This document shows positions 26,036 to 35,476 of a DNA stretch of 64,000 nucleotides, piece by piece (positions within the stretch are counted from its first letter, which is position 1; each line of letters begins with the position of its first letter). Location of the stretch: positions 1-64,000 of the forward strand of contig NZ_WMDQ01000014.1 of the NCBI RefSeq assembly GCF_009707955.1. The letters are read 5' to 3'. Below the pieces are notes generated by a model, which saw nothing but the letters and a program-made list of their open reading frames with translations, was not told the origin of the DNA and ran no database searches. The DNA comes from Flavobacterium sp. LC2016-13 (lineage in GTDB: Bacteria > Bacteroidota > Bacteroidia > Flavobacteriales > Flavobacteriaceae). The position numbers and the translations under genes were made by a program.

Positions 26036-26061
26036 AAAGCGCCCGTTATTGCAGGCGCTTT
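26036..26061 (-). terminator. intrinsic terminator of the permease gene
   Basis: AAAGCGCC pairs with GGCGCTTT. On the minus strand the stem is followed by a T-run, about 50 bases after the permease stop codon. Confidence 0.85.
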
Positions 26062-26114
26062 ATATTTATATTTTTGAAAAAGGTTTAACTTAGAATCTCC
26101 CAACTTAGTAATTC

Positions 26115-27527
26115 TTAAACTTCTTTTGGTTTTGTTAAGTAATATACCGGAATACCAATTAGCATAATTAAGATTCCCCAACCACAAGTTGAGAATTTCG
26201 TAATTAGTAATGAGATACAAATTGCTGTTGCAATTATGATGTATAATAATGGTAAAAACGGATATCCAAAAGCTTTATAAGGTCTTTCTACATCTGGCAT
26301 TTTTTTACGTAAAATGAAGATTCCGTAGATCGTTAAAATGTAAAAAATTAAAACGATGATGATTACGAAATCTAATAAATCACCATATTTTCCAGTTAAA
26401 CATAATGCCGAAGCCCAAATACATTGTGCCCACAAAGCCCACGCCGGAACGCTGGATTCGTTAAGAACGGCTGCCTTTTTAAAAAACAAACCATCTTTTG
26501 CCATTGTATAATATACTCTCGCCCCCGCCATGATTAATCCGTTGTTACACGCAAAAGTCGAAATCATAATGGTAATTGCAATGATCAAAGTTCCGATATC
26601 TCCAAAAATATATTGTGAAGCCACCACTGCTACTCTATCTGATTTTGCTGTTGCAATTTCATCTAACGGAATCACAGCTAAATACATAATATTAGTTAAA
26701 ACATAAATTATCGTTACGATAAAAGTTCCCAAGAACAAACTGAAACCAACGTTACGTTTTGGATTTTTAATTTCTCCTGCAATAAACGTTACACCATTCC
26801 ATGCATCACTCGAGAATAACGATCCTACCATTGCGGCCGAAATTCCTGTAATCAGAGCCGTTCCGCTAATTGGTAACCACGAACCACTTTCGGCGTTGTA
26901 TGAATGTGTCGTCCAGGCATCTGTCCAGTTAGCGTCCCAAACAGAAGCTTTTGCGGCCAATGTTAATCCGAAAACGATTAAACCCAACAATGATAAAATC
27001 TTGATAATTGTTAAAACAGTTTGAAGAATTTTACTGTTTTTTACACCTCTACTGTTAATATACGTCAGTAAAACAATTGTAAAAATCGAAACAATTTGAG
27101 CTGCATTTAATTTAAAAGCACCCAACTCAAACAATATATTTTCGTCACTTAAAGGTTCATAAATATAAGCTGCAAACTTGGAGAAAGCTACACCAACGGC
27201 AGCAATTGTTCCGGTTTGAATTACGGCAAAAAAGCTCCAGCCGTACAAAAAGGCAATTAGTTTATTGTATGCTTCTTTCAGGTATACATATTGTCCACCA
27301 GCTTTTGGAAACATCGCACTCAACTCGCCATAACTTACGGCGGCAATAATGGTAATTAATCCTGAGATAAGCCAAATTAATGTTAGCCATCCTGCAGATC
27401 CTACTTGTCTGGCAATATCGGCACTTACGATAAATATTCCAGAACCAATCATAGAACCAACTACAAGCATGGTTCCGTCTAGTAATCCGAGTTCTCTTTT
27501 AAAATTTTCCTGATCGTTTTCTTGCAT
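26115..27527 (-). CDS. APC-superfamily amino-acid permease
   Basis: A 470-residue inner-membrane transporter with about 12 hydrophobic spans. The first span begins GTMLVVGSMIGSGIFIVSADIAR; the GSGIF motif is the unwound substrate-binding segment typical of APC transporters. YGELSAMFPKAGGQYVYLKEAY, further on, is the second family hallmark. It probably moves an amino acid, by exchange or with H+, but the substrate is not evident. It is a single gene with its own terminator. The 286-base upstream gap contains a reverse-oriented structured element (27615-27699), about 90 bases before the start codon. Confidence 0.92.
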   Translation of the reverse strand: MQENDQENFKRELGLLDGTMLVVGSMIGSGIFIVSADIARQVGSAGWLTLIWLISGLITIIAAVSYGELSAMFPKAGGQYVYLKEAYNKLIAFLYGWSFFAVIQTGTIAAVGVAFSKFAAYIYEPLSDENILFELGAFKLNAAQIVSIFTIVLLTYINSRGVKNSKILQTVLTIIKILSLLGLIVFGLTLAAKASVWDANWTDAWTTHSYNAESGSWLPISGTALITGISAAMVGSLFSSDAWNGVTFIAGEIKNPKRNVGFSLFLGTFIVTIIYVLTNIMYLAVIPLDEIATAKSDRVAVVASQYIFGDIGTLIIAITIMISTFACNNGLIMAGARVYYTMAKDGLFFKKAAVLNESSVPAWALWAQCIWASALCLTGKYGDLLDFVIIIVLIFYILTIYGIFILRKKMPDVERPYKAFGYPFLPLLYIIIATAICISLLITKFSTCGWGILIMLIGIPVYYLTKPKEV

Positions 27528-27614
27528 TATTTTAGTTTTTGGGTTGGTTAAAGATATACTTTTTTCTGAAATTTTAGGTTTTCTGTTATAAATTTTAGGT
27601 TATTAAAATATTTT

Positions 27615-27699
27615 GGCGTATCCCTCCGGGTCGGGCTATCCCGTTTAATCTTTTATGGTGAACACCACCCTAAAAGGATGCAGTTTCTATCCCTTACGC
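27615..27699 (-). repeat. structured interspersed element, variant copy 4 (reverse orientation)
   Basis: Read on the plus strand it begins GGCGTATCCC and ends CCCTTACGC. The inner part GGCTATCCCGTTTAATCTTTT ... AAAAGGATGCAGTTTCTATCCC (both pieces shown separately) matches the reverse complement of copies 1-3. The outer stem differs: GGCGT with ACGC in place of GGAGCTA with TAGGGC. The inner loop carries GGTGAACACC. It is therefore a distinct subtype of the same family, lying upstream of the minus-strand permease. Confidence 0.65.
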
Positions 27700-27813
27700 A
27701 AACTTTTCTATAAGAACTTTTTTAAATAAAAACTTCAATTATGGTTTTCCATAAAATATAACTTTTTTGACTGTATACATTTGAAAAATTACAAATCAAC
27801 AAAATCAAAAATT

Positions 27814-28128
27814 ATGGGACAATTTAGAATTTCAGGAGTTTGGAAAGACTCTAACAATGTAATAACTCACTATGCATTTCATAGTGTAATGGAAAAAACC
27901 ATATCAAGAGCAGTAAAAAAAAGTAAATCAGAAGCAATCTCATTATTAGAAACTACTGGGAATACTGCTACAACATGGGTCTGGGATTATAATCAATCAT
28001 ATTGGAGTATCGGGGAAAAAGTAGAAGTAGTTAAAGCAATAAATGGAAAATATCTTCGATCAAATCCAGATAATTCTCTAACCGATAACTTAGGTCATTT
28101 AATTGACTTTGATTGGATTAAACTTTAA
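27814..28128 (+). CDS. DUF3892-like small protein
   Basis: A 104-residue protein. The N-terminal FRISGVWKDSNNVITHYAFH, the motif EAISLLETTGN and the C-terminal GKYLRSNPDNSLTDNLGHL resemble DUF3892, a small domain of unknown function. The open frame can start at a TTG 33 bases upstream, but the ATG at 27814 (MGQFRISGVW) fits the domain edge. There is no signal peptide. The next gene starts 36 bases on in the same direction and may be co-transcribed. Confidence 0.7.
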   Translation: MGQFRISGVWKDSNNVITHYAFHSVMEKTISRAVKKSKSEAISLLETTGNTATTWVWDYNQSYWSIGEKVEVVKAINGKYLRSNPDNSLTDNLGHLIDFDWIKL

Positions 28129-28164
28129 TTTATAAAAATCACATTAACACTTATAAAAAACTTC

Positions 28165-28725
28165 ATGATACATAGATTCAAAATTACAATTGTTATATTT
28201 TTTTTAGTTCTTATTTATCCAAATCTTTTTGCACAAGAAAAGAAAGAGCTTGACAATGTAAAAACTAAAATGGAATTATTTAGCTCAAAAACAGGAACAA
28301 TTACAAAATTTACAGATACCAAATTACCCAACCTAAAAACGGCATATAGTATAGCCGAAACTAAGATTAGAAAAATTTCCAGTGGTGCAATTTCGGTTTA
28401 TTTTTATCAAATAACAAAAGAAGGAAAATATGGCTCAACCACTGCTTCTATTGAGTATAATGATTTGATCGAATTAATAAAGGCTTTAAAAGCATTACAA
28501 CCAGAAACGGATAAAGATGTTGCCCTTAATCCTGATTATTTAGAAAACAAATTTGTTACAGTTGATGGTTTTCAAATTGGTTATTACGTTAGCGGGGGTA
28601 AGGCTAATTGGTATATAAAATTAGAAAAGGGCGGTTCCGACAATACCTTATTTTTAAATAATGGCGATCTTATTGAAACCGCATTCAATGAAGCAAAAAT
28701 TAAAATCGAAGAATTAAAAAAATAA
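28165..28725 (+). CDS. exported protein of unknown function
   Basis: A 186-residue protein with a clear signal peptide (hydrophobic run ITIVIFFLVLIYPNLFAQ, with a cleavage site after AQ). I do not recognise the family. The mature part contains KTAYSIAETKIRKISSG, a Lys-rich charged C-terminus and no obvious catalytic motif. It is probably periplasmic. A terminator at 28785-28816 ends the unit it shares with the DUF3892-like gene. Confidence 0.68.
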   Translation: MIHRFKITIVIFFLVLIYPNLFAQEKKELDNVKTKMELFSSKTGTITKFTDTKLPNLKTAYSIAETKIRKISSGAISVYFYQITKEGKYGSTTASIEYNDLIELIKALKALQPETDKDVALNPDYLENKFVTVDGFQIGYYVSGGKANWYIKLEKGGSDNTLFLNNGDLIETAFNEAKIKIEELKK

Positions 28726-28784
28726 AAGAATCAGCTATTGATGTTTTATAAATATCTTAAAAAAAAAAACTTCAAATCGAAATA

Positions 28785-28816
28785 AAAACTGCAATATTAA
28801 ACATTGCGGTTTTTTA
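28785..28816 (+). terminator. intrinsic terminator of the DUF3892/exported-protein unit
   Basis: AAAACTGCAAT pairs with ATTGCGGTTTT (one G-T pair or mismatch), with TTTT after the stem. Confidence 0.78.
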
Positions 28817-28868
28817 ATTTTATACAAAGAAGAATTCTGTATCTTCGAATCTCATTCAAATCAAAAAA

Positions 28869-29056
28869 ATGTTATCATATGTCAGAAACAAATTTTAGTT
28901 GTTTTTCCTCGCTTTTTTCATTTTCTATCTAATAAAAAATAGTTACAAACAGCATAAGATTCAAGCTGCTAATAAGTATAAATTCAGAAAGAAAGAGTAT
29001 TATTTACTCAGGATAGTTTGAGAATTGAATTCGCTAAATTGATAAAAACAAAATAA
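28869..29056 (+). pseudogene. decayed small membrane-protein gene
   Basis: From ATG at 28869 the frame gives MLSYVRNKF, an in-frame TAG, then LFFLAFFIFYLIKNSYKQHK and a charged stretch to a TGA at 29019. If the frame shifts near 29005, it continues as TQDSLRIEFAKLIKTK to a TAA at 29054. A single hydrophobic span followed by a basic segment, interrupted by one nonsense codon and one frameshift, suggests a broken small membrane protein. The evidence is limited to reading the frames. Confidence 0.35.
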
Positions 29057-29058
29057 TT

Positions 29059-29466
29059 GTGGACTGGGAATATAAAGAAGAAATAATCAACAAGATTTCA
29101 CAAGACAAAGTAGAATTTAATCTTGGATTAAAGCTTCTGATAGAAAATGAAGAATATAATTTCGAAGAGCTTCTCAAAACATTAAGAAATTATATCATCA
29201 ATTCTATTCCAAACAAAACAGATTATAATTCTGAAGCATATCAAAATGCTTTAAATACAATTCCTTTAAAATCAACCTATACTTCAATTGTAATTTTAAA
29301 AACTTATCCAACAAAAATTGCATTAGACAAGTTACTTGAACTTCCTAAAAGTGAAAATATTAAAACAATTACAACTTTACTTTGGATATTTAAAATAACT
29401 GATACTGAAAGAAGAAATACAGAATGTAAAAATGGTTGTGGCCATTTTTGGCATGAAATAAAATAA
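29059..29466 (+). CDS. uncharacterised small protein
   Basis: A 135-residue soluble protein, probably helical, with no signal peptide. It starts at GTG (29059); a stop codon lies just upstream in the same frame and there is no ATG nearby. The C-terminus has TECKNGCGHFWHEIK, two Cys and two His that could bind a metal. I do not recognise the family. The size, helical character and position next to a decayed gene would suit an immunity-type protein, but nothing proves that. It is probably real because codon use is consistent. Confidence 0.5.
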   Translation: MDWEYKEEIINKISQDKVEFNLGLKLLIENEEYNFEELLKTLRNYIINSIPNKTDYNSEAYQNALNTIPLKSTYTSIVILKTYPTKIALDKLLELPKSENIKTITTLLWIFKITDTERRNTECKNGCGHFWHEIK

Positions 29467-29943
29467 AATTAGATGCTACAAATTATTTTATGTAACTCAA
29501 AAAATAAATTCTTTTGTGCCATCTAAAATAGCAAAATAAATTTTAAAAATTCTTTGCTATGCACCTTCACTCGTTAAACAAAAAATATCTTTTTTGAAAT
29601 TGCTTGTTTTTTTGAAATTAGGTTAATTTAGAGAAAATAAAAATTAATCATCTGCTTTGAAATTCAAAAAAACATTTTTAACCAAAACTAAAACACTGTA
29701 AAACAATAAATTAAATATATAAATTTCATTTAAAAAAATTAATAAGAAAAAATACGTCATTTGTAAAATCTTATTATTTTTTTACTAAATTTGAACAAAG
29801 CGTTAAACCATTGTTAAAATTTAGCGATTATAATTAACAATTGTTTAATTATGTAATAATCAGGCCCTAATCGATTATTATTAAAATAGCTTGAAAAATA
29901 GAACAAGACTGGAATAAATTATTAACCTACAAATTCAGAAGCT
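29467..29943. other. 477-base intergenic region with a promoter
   Basis: No gene is seen. A strong promoter candidate has TTG at 29761-29763, a 22-base spacer and TAAATTTG at 29786-29793, matching the Bacteroidota housekeeping consensus. It lies about 150 bases upstream of the histidine kinase start, implying a long leader. Confidence 0.6.
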
Positions 29944-31374
29944 ATGTTTAAGATCCAAGTTTTAAAGAAACTGCGTTTCCCAAATGTTTTCATTCTTCTG
30001 CTAATTGTATTCTTTTCTTGTGCGTTATTAATTTGTATTAATTTTTTTACTATTAAAATTTTATCTGCCAATAGAGCTTATGTGAATGGTGAATCACATT
30101 ATTCGAAAGGACAAAAAGATGCTTCGCGGCATTTAATTACTTATCTCTATACTCAAGACCCGAATCAGTGGAAACTTTATTTAGAAGAATTAAAAGTTCC
30201 TCAAGGCGATGGTACTGCGAGAATGACGTTACTAAAAGCCGGAGATAATAAAATAGCGAGAAAAGCATTACTTGTAGGTCGAAATCATCAGGATGATTTA
30301 GATGATCTTATCTGGTTATTTGTCAATTTCAAGCAAGTGTCTTTTTTGGCGAAAGCGATTCACGAATGGGAACAAGGCGATAAATTAATCTTTAAATTAT
30401 TTATTATTGGCCAACAAATTGATGCCAAAATAAAACATAATATATTAACGGTTTCTGATCAACAAAATTTCCTTTATCAAATTAGTATTATTAGTGACAA
30501 ACTTACCGTTAACGAACGTAATTTTTCGAATACACTTGGAGAAGGAACACGCAAAATAAAAGATTTGCTCATTTTCACCAATGTTCTTTTTACTTTAATT
30601 ATCGTTTGCAGTGTTTGCCTTTATTATTCTATAATGGTAAAACGATTAATTGTTTCTAAAAAAGAAATTGAGGTTAAAAATGAAAACTTAATATTGGTAA
30701 ATCATGAACTTGATCGCTTTGTTTACAGCGCATCGCATGATTTAAGATCTCCAATAACTTCGTTAAAAGGTTTAATAGAAATTACACAATCAGAGGATAA
30801 TGTTTGTCAAATTAGAGAATATCTAAAACTAATGCATACTAGTCTGGCCAGACAAGATCAATTCATCAGTGATATCATCGATTATTCTAAAAATAAACGA
30901 AAACAAATTATTATGGAACCTGTTAGTTTACGGGAAATTTTTGACGAAGCCATATCACAATTGATGCATTTTGAGAATGCAAACCGAATTGCGATTACTA
31001 AAGAGTTATTGGTTGATGAAATTCAGAGTGATAGTTTACGTTTAAAAATCATAATTTCTAATTTACTTTCTAATGCTATAAAATATGCTGACTGCAGCAA
31101 ACAAGAAATGTTTATCTCGATTAAAACCTACATTGTTGATGGTTTAAACAAAATTGAGATATCTGATAACGGAATTGGAATTAAAGATGAATTTAAAGAT
31201 CGTGTTTTTGAAATGTATTTTGGAACAAACAAAAATAAAGGATCTGGATTAGGGCTTTATATTGTAAAGGAAGCTGTAGAAAACATCCGAGGAAATATTT
31301 ATATGTCTTCAGAAAATAATATTGGAAGTAAATTTACTGTAACCATACCAATACCGAGTTCAAATGGAATTTAA
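29944..31374 (+). CDS. membrane sensor histidine kinase
   Basis: A 476-residue kinase. It has span 1 at about 13-38, an external helical sensor region of about 165 residues, span 2 at about 207-230, a short coiled region, HisKA with phospho-acceptor His265 (YSASHDLRSPITS), and an ATPase domain with SDNGIGI and GSGLGLYI. There is no HAMP or PAS domain. The external part is charged and helical, resembling four-helix chemoreceptor sensors, with unknown signal. The gene overlaps the response regulator by 11 bases, so the two are coupled. Confidence 0.9.
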   Translation: MFKIQVLKKLRFPNVFILLLIVFFSCALLICINFFTIKILSANRAYVNGESHYSKGQKDASRHLITYLYTQDPNQWKLYLEELKVPQGDGTARMTLLKAGDNKIARKALLVGRNHQDDLDDLIWLFVNFKQVSFLAKAIHEWEQGDKLIFKLFIIGQQIDAKIKHNILTVSDQQNFLYQISIISDKLTVNERNFSNTLGEGTRKIKDLLIFTNVLFTLIIVCSVCLYYSIMVKRLIVSKKEIEVKNENLILVNHELDRFVYSASHDLRSPITSLKGLIEITQSEDNVCQIREYLKLMHTSLARQDQFISDIIDYSKNKRKQIIMEPVSLREIFDEAISQLMHFENANRIAITKELLVDEIQSDSLRLKIIISNLLSNAIKYADCSKQEMFISIKTYIVDGLNKIEISDNGIGIKDEFKDRVFEMYFGTNKNKGSGLGLYIVKEAVENIRGNIYMSSENNIGSKFTVTIPIPSSNGI

Positions 31375-31750
31375 ACCTGTATTTTTATTAATTGACGATA
31401 ACCTGATAGATCAAGTTGTCATTAAACAACTTATAAGAAAAACTCTTGATGCTGATGTAGTTATAACTAATAATGGCGAGGAAGGGATTCAGTGGCTTTA
31501 TGATCATCAGGATTTGAAATCTCTGATTATTTTGCTGGATATCCAGATGCCAATAATGAATGGTTTTGGTTTCTTGTCTGAGTATGATAAATTAAGTGAA
31601 GAATTTAAAAAAGAAATTCACATTTACGTACTTTCATCAACACTGGATGCTGATGAAATCAAACAAATTGAAGATAATAATTATGTAACTGATTTTTTAA
31701 GCAAACCTCTTCCAATTGAGGAATTTAAAAAGAAAATATATCTTAGCTAA
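31364..31750 (+). CDS. single-domain response regulator
   Basis: A 128-residue receiver domain with no output domain. The acidic pocket is LIDDN (Asp11, Asp12), the phospho-acceptor is Asp59 (ILLDIQMPIMNGF), and the conserved Lys is in SKPLPIEEF. It is of the Rcp1-like type that pairs with kinases with bacteriophytochrome-style His boxes. The start lies inside the end of the kinase gene, which indicates translational coupling and partnership. It would act by protein contact, not DNA binding. Its stop is four bases from the convergent NlpC gene end. Confidence 0.92.
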   Translation: MEFKPVFLLIDDNLIDQVVIKQLIRKTLDADVVITNNGEEGIQWLYDHQDLKSLIILLDIQMPIMNGFGFLSEYDKLSEEFKKEIHIYVLSSTLDADEIKQIEDNNYVTDFLSKPLPIEEFKKKIYLS

Positions 31751-31753
31751 ATA

Positions 31754-32890
31754 TTATTGTAAAACACGATTTACTTGCGAAAAAGCTCTTTGATAATAAG
31801 CTTCTTTTGTCGAAGAAATCATAACGCCTCCGTGAGTTGAAGAATGCACAAATTTAATTTCTCCATCAACTACTTCAACCACCATTCCAACATGATTAAT
31901 TTGGCGTCTTCCGTTGGTTTTAAAGAAAATTAAATCTCCTTTTTGAGCTTCATCACTCGTAACGACCATTCCGATTCTAGATTGCTCTATCGAACTTCTA
32001 GGTAGTTTAATATCAAAATTACTAAAGGTTGAAATCATTAAACCTGAACAATCAAAACCTGCTTTTGTTGTTCCTCCCGATCGATACCTGGTTCCAATAT
32101 TTTCAGTGGCATTTACGATCAATTGATTAATTAGATCTGAATGATTGCTAACTTTTACAACTGTATTTGTACTTGTAGAATCGTTTTTAACTGAAGCATC
32201 TGCAATGGCTGTTTCCGAAACTGATAATGGATCTTTTACTTCCTGGCTTGTTGCAGAAGCTGCTGCTGCATCAGCCTTTTCTTTTGTCGTTCGAATTTTC
32301 AGAACATAACCTACAGGCAATTTGCCTTTTATAAATGGGTTTTGTTTTTCTAGTTCTGCAACTGTTATTCCGTATTTTTTTGCAATTGCGTATTTGGTTT
32401 CCTTAGGTAAAACTTCTACAACAAGCTCAACGTCATTAGATATTTGATTGTTTTCAACTGGCTTTTCAGCTATTGCAACTGTATTTGACGGAATAGCAAT
32501 TTGTTGCCCTATTTTTAAACCTTCTGTTTCTAAAAGCGGATTAGCTTTTTTCAAATCTTCTACTGAAACATTATATTTTTTTGAGATTCCCCACAATGTT
32601 TCTTTAGCCAAAACTTCATGTGTACCGGGAGTATTATTTACAACAGTTTCATTTGTTGCTACTATTGCTGTAGATGTTTGATTTGTATTTGGAATTAATA
32701 AAACTGAGTTTAGTTTTAAAATTTTAGGTGCATTTGGATTTGCTTCTATAATTGCTTTGGGTTTTACTCCGTATTTTTTTGCAATTGAAGTGATATTATC
32801 ACCTTTAGAAATGGTATGTTTTAAATATTTTTCCTGAGAAAAAACACTACAACTAAAAAACAATAATATAACGACTAATCTAAAAATCAT
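31754..32890 (-). CDS. LysM-repeat NlpC/P60 peptidoglycan endopeptidase
   Basis: A 378-residue secreted protein. The signal peptide (MIFRLVVILLFFSCSVFSQ) is followed by three LysM repeats at about 24-67, 89-135 and 153-200 (each with the WGISKKYNVS-like pattern), a Ser/Thr/Ala-rich linker, and a C-terminal NlpC/P60 domain. The catalytic Cys is in FDCSGL, the first His in INHVGMV and a third polar residue in FVHSSTHGG. It should bind glycan strands and cut stem peptides. FFSC in the leader could be a lipobox, but the SQ cleavage seems equally likely. Confidence 0.9.
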   Translation of the reverse strand: MIFRLVVILLFFSCSVFSQEKYLKHTISKGDNITSIAKKYGVKPKAIIEANPNAPKILKLNSVLLIPNTNQTSTAIVATNETVVNNTPGTHEVLAKETLWGISKKYNVSVEDLKKANPLLETEGLKIGQQIAIPSNTVAIAEKPVENNQISNDVELVVEVLPKETKYAIAKKYGITVAELEKQNPFIKGKLPVGYVLKIRTTKEKADAAAASATSQEVKDPLSVSETAIADASVKNDSTSTNTVVKVSNHSDLINQLIVNATENIGTRYRSGGTTKAGFDCSGLMISTFSNFDIKLPRSSIEQSRIGMVVTSDEAQKGDLIFFKTNGRRQINHVGMVVEVVDGEIKFVHSSTHGGVMISSTKEAYYQRAFSQVNRVLQ

Positions 32891-33087
32891 AATTTGGGGG
32901 AATTATTTTCATTATCTCTTTATAATCAATTACATAAGATTCAAGGAGACAAATTTGATTACTGATGAAGCGAATTTAACTTTTTTATGTAAAAAAAACG
33001 CTTTTTTTAACAACAAATTTTCTTCAAAGCAAAATCTAAAAAATATACAATGAAATAAAAATCTTACAAATATACATCTTTTTAAAT

Positions 33088-33117
33088 AAAAACGCCCTGT
33101 TTTCACAGAGCGTTTTT
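33088..33117 (-). terminator. intrinsic terminator after aconitase A
   Basis: The stem AAAACGC-CTGT/ACAG-GCGTTTTT, with one mismatch, is followed by T on both strands. It ends the minus-strand aconitase transcript 25 bases after the stop codon. Confidence 0.85.
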
Positions 33118-33141
33118 AATATGTAATTAAATTCTTAAAGA

Positions 33142-35406
33142 TTAAGCTTTTCCGGCAGCAATTAAGTTCAATGCTGAACCTGCAACGAACCAGCCAATTT
33201 GCCCAGCGTTATAAGTATGGTTTGCTAAGATAATATCTTTAGATCCATCTGCGTGAACGAATTCTAGCGTTAATGGTTTTCCTGGAGCGAATTCCGTTAA
33301 ATCAGTAAAATTAATGGTATCGTTCTCCTGAATTTTATCGTAATCAGCTTCGTTAGCAAAAGTTAATCCTAAAAGACCTTGTTTTTTAAGGTTTGTTTCG
33401 TGAATACGAGCAAAAGATTTTACTAATACTGCTTTAACTCCTAAGAAACGTGGTTCCATAGCTGCATGCTCACGAGATGAACCTTCACCATAATTGTGGT
33501 CTCCCACAACTATTGATGGAACTCCAGCCGCTTTGTACGCACGAGCTACTGCAGGAACTGCATCATAAGTTCCTGTTAATTGATTTTTAACTGAATTTGT
33601 TTTTTGGTTGAATGCATTTACAGCACCAATCAACATATTGTTAGAAATATTATCTAAGTGTCCGCGGAAACGCAACCAAGGCCCAGCCATAGAAATGTGG
33701 TCTGTTGTACATTTTCCGAATGCTTTGATTAACAATTTTGCGCCAGTAATGTTTTTACCATCCCAAGCATCAAACGGAGCTAATAGTTGTAAACGTTCTG
33801 ATGTTGGACTTACAACAACCTGAACTCCTGAACCATCTTCAGCCGGAACCTGAAAGCCCGGATCTTTAACATCAAATCCTTTTGGAGGCAATTCATCGCC
33901 TGTAGGAGCTTCAAGTCTTACTTCTTCTCCATCTTCATTGATTAAAGTATCTGTTAATGGATTGAAACCTAAATCACCAGCAATAGCCATAGCCGTTACT
34001 AATTCCGGAGAACCTACGAAAGCTAAAGTGTTTGGGTTACCATCTGCACGTTTTGAGAAGTTACGGTTGAAAGAGTGAACGATAGTATTTCTTTCTTCTT
34101 TCTCTGCTCCGTCTCTATCCCACATACCAATACATGGTCCGCATGCATTAGCAAAAACGGTAGCACCAATTTTCTCAAAAGTATCGATAAATCCATCTCT
34201 TTCGATTGTATAGCGAACTACTTCTGAACCTGGAGTAATTGTAAATTGAGATTTAGTTTTTAAATTTTTAGCGCTTACTTGTCTGGCTAAAGAAGCTGCA
34301 CGTGAGATATCTTCGTAAGAAGAGTTTGTACATGAGCCAATTAAACCAACCTGAATTTGTAATGGCCAATTGTTTTTGATCGCTTCTTCTTTCATTTTAG
34401 AAATTGGAGTCGCTAAATCCGGAGTAAAAGGTCCGTTTAGGTGTGGCTCTAATTCCGTTAAGTTGATTTCAATAACCTGATCAAAATATTGTTCCGGGTT
34501 AGCATAAACTTCCGGATCTCCAGTTAGGTAAGAAGCCACTTTATCTGCAGCATCAGCAACATCAGCTCTGTTTGTAGAACGCAGGTAACGACTCATAGAA
34601 TCATCATAACCAAAAGTTGAAGTTGTAGCTCCAATTTCAGCACCCATGTTACAAATAGTACCTTTTCCTGTACATGACATAGAAGTTGCACCTTCTCCAA
34701 AATATTCTACGATTGCACCAGTACCACCTTTTACAGTAAGAATACCGGCAACTTTAAGGATAACATCTTTAGGAGCAGTCCATCCTGATAATTTACCAGT
34801 TAATTTTACTCCAATTAATTTAGGAAACTTTAATTCCCAAGCCATACCAGACATAACGTCAACAGCATCTGCTCCACCAACACCAATAGCTACCATTCCT
34901 AAACCACCTGCATTTACAGTATGAGAGTCGGTACCAATCATCATTCCACCTGGGAAAGCATAATTTTCAAGTACTACCTGGTGAATAATTCCTGCTCCTG
35001 GTTTCCAGAAACCAATTCCGTATTTATTTGAAACTGACGATAAGAAATCGAAAACTTCGTTACTTTGTGTTTTTGCTCTTGCCAAATCGGTAGCGGCATC
35101 TACTTTTGCCTGAATCAAGTGATCGCAGTGAACCGTTGTAGGTACTGCAACCTTAGCTTTTCCAGCGTGCATAAATTGTAATAATGCCATTTGAGCAGTT
35201 GCATCCTGACATGCAACACGATCCGGAGCAAAATCAACATAATCTACTCCTCTTCCAAACGCCTGAGACGGATTTCCATCCCAAAGGTGATTGTACAAAA
35301 TTTTCTCCGTTAAAGTAAGTGGACGACCAACAATCTCGCGTGCTTTATCAACACGCCCTGGCATGTTCTCATACACTTTTTTAATCATTTCAATATCAAA
35401 AGCCAT
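33142..35406 (-). CDS. acnA: aconitate hydratase, mitochondrial-type (AcnA-like)
   Basis: A 754-residue [4Fe-4S] aconitase interconverting citrate and isocitrate in the TCA cycle. Cluster ligands lie in GLIGSCTNSSYED and FANACGPCIGMWDR. GTDSHTVNAGGLGM and GDHNYGEGSSREHAA are further hallmarks; the C-terminal swivel domain starts about residue 560. The 754-residue length matches the mitochondrial-like group rather than the 890-residue IRP-like AcnA. It lies downstream of an AcnB-type gene, with a terminator in between, so each aconitase can be expressed separately. The gene symbol is the closest general label. Confidence 0.95.
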   Translation of the reverse strand: MAFDIEMIKKVYENMPGRVDKAREIVGRPLTLTEKILYNHLWDGNPSQAFGRGVDYVDFAPDRVACQDATAQMALLQFMHAGKAKVAVPTTVHCDHLIQAKVDAATDLARAKTQSNEVFDFLSSVSNKYGIGFWKPGAGIIHQVVLENYAFPGGMMIGTDSHTVNAGGLGMVAIGVGGADAVDVMSGMAWELKFPKLIGVKLTGKLSGWTAPKDVILKVAGILTVKGGTGAIVEYFGEGATSMSCTGKGTICNMGAEIGATTSTFGYDDSMSRYLRSTNRADVADAADKVASYLTGDPEVYANPEQYFDQVIEINLTELEPHLNGPFTPDLATPISKMKEEAIKNNWPLQIQVGLIGSCTNSSYEDISRAASLARQVSAKNLKTKSQFTITPGSEVVRYTIERDGFIDTFEKIGATVFANACGPCIGMWDRDGAEKEERNTIVHSFNRNFSKRADGNPNTLAFVGSPELVTAMAIAGDLGFNPLTDTLINEDGEEVRLEAPTGDELPPKGFDVKDPGFQVPAEDGSGVQVVVSPTSERLQLLAPFDAWDGKNITGAKLLIKAFGKCTTDHISMAGPWLRFRGHLDNISNNMLIGAVNAFNQKTNSVKNQLTGTYDAVPAVARAYKAAGVPSIVVGDHNYGEGSSREHAAMEPRFLGVKAVLVKSFARIHETNLKKQGLLGLTFANEADYDKIQENDTINFTDLTEFAPGKPLTLEFVHADGSKDIILANHTYNAGQIGWFVAGSALNLIAAGKA

Positions 35407-35476
35407 AAGTTATAATTGTTTTTGTTTTTTCTATTTTGAACATGACAAGTTACAAATAATTGAGTAGCTATAAAAG

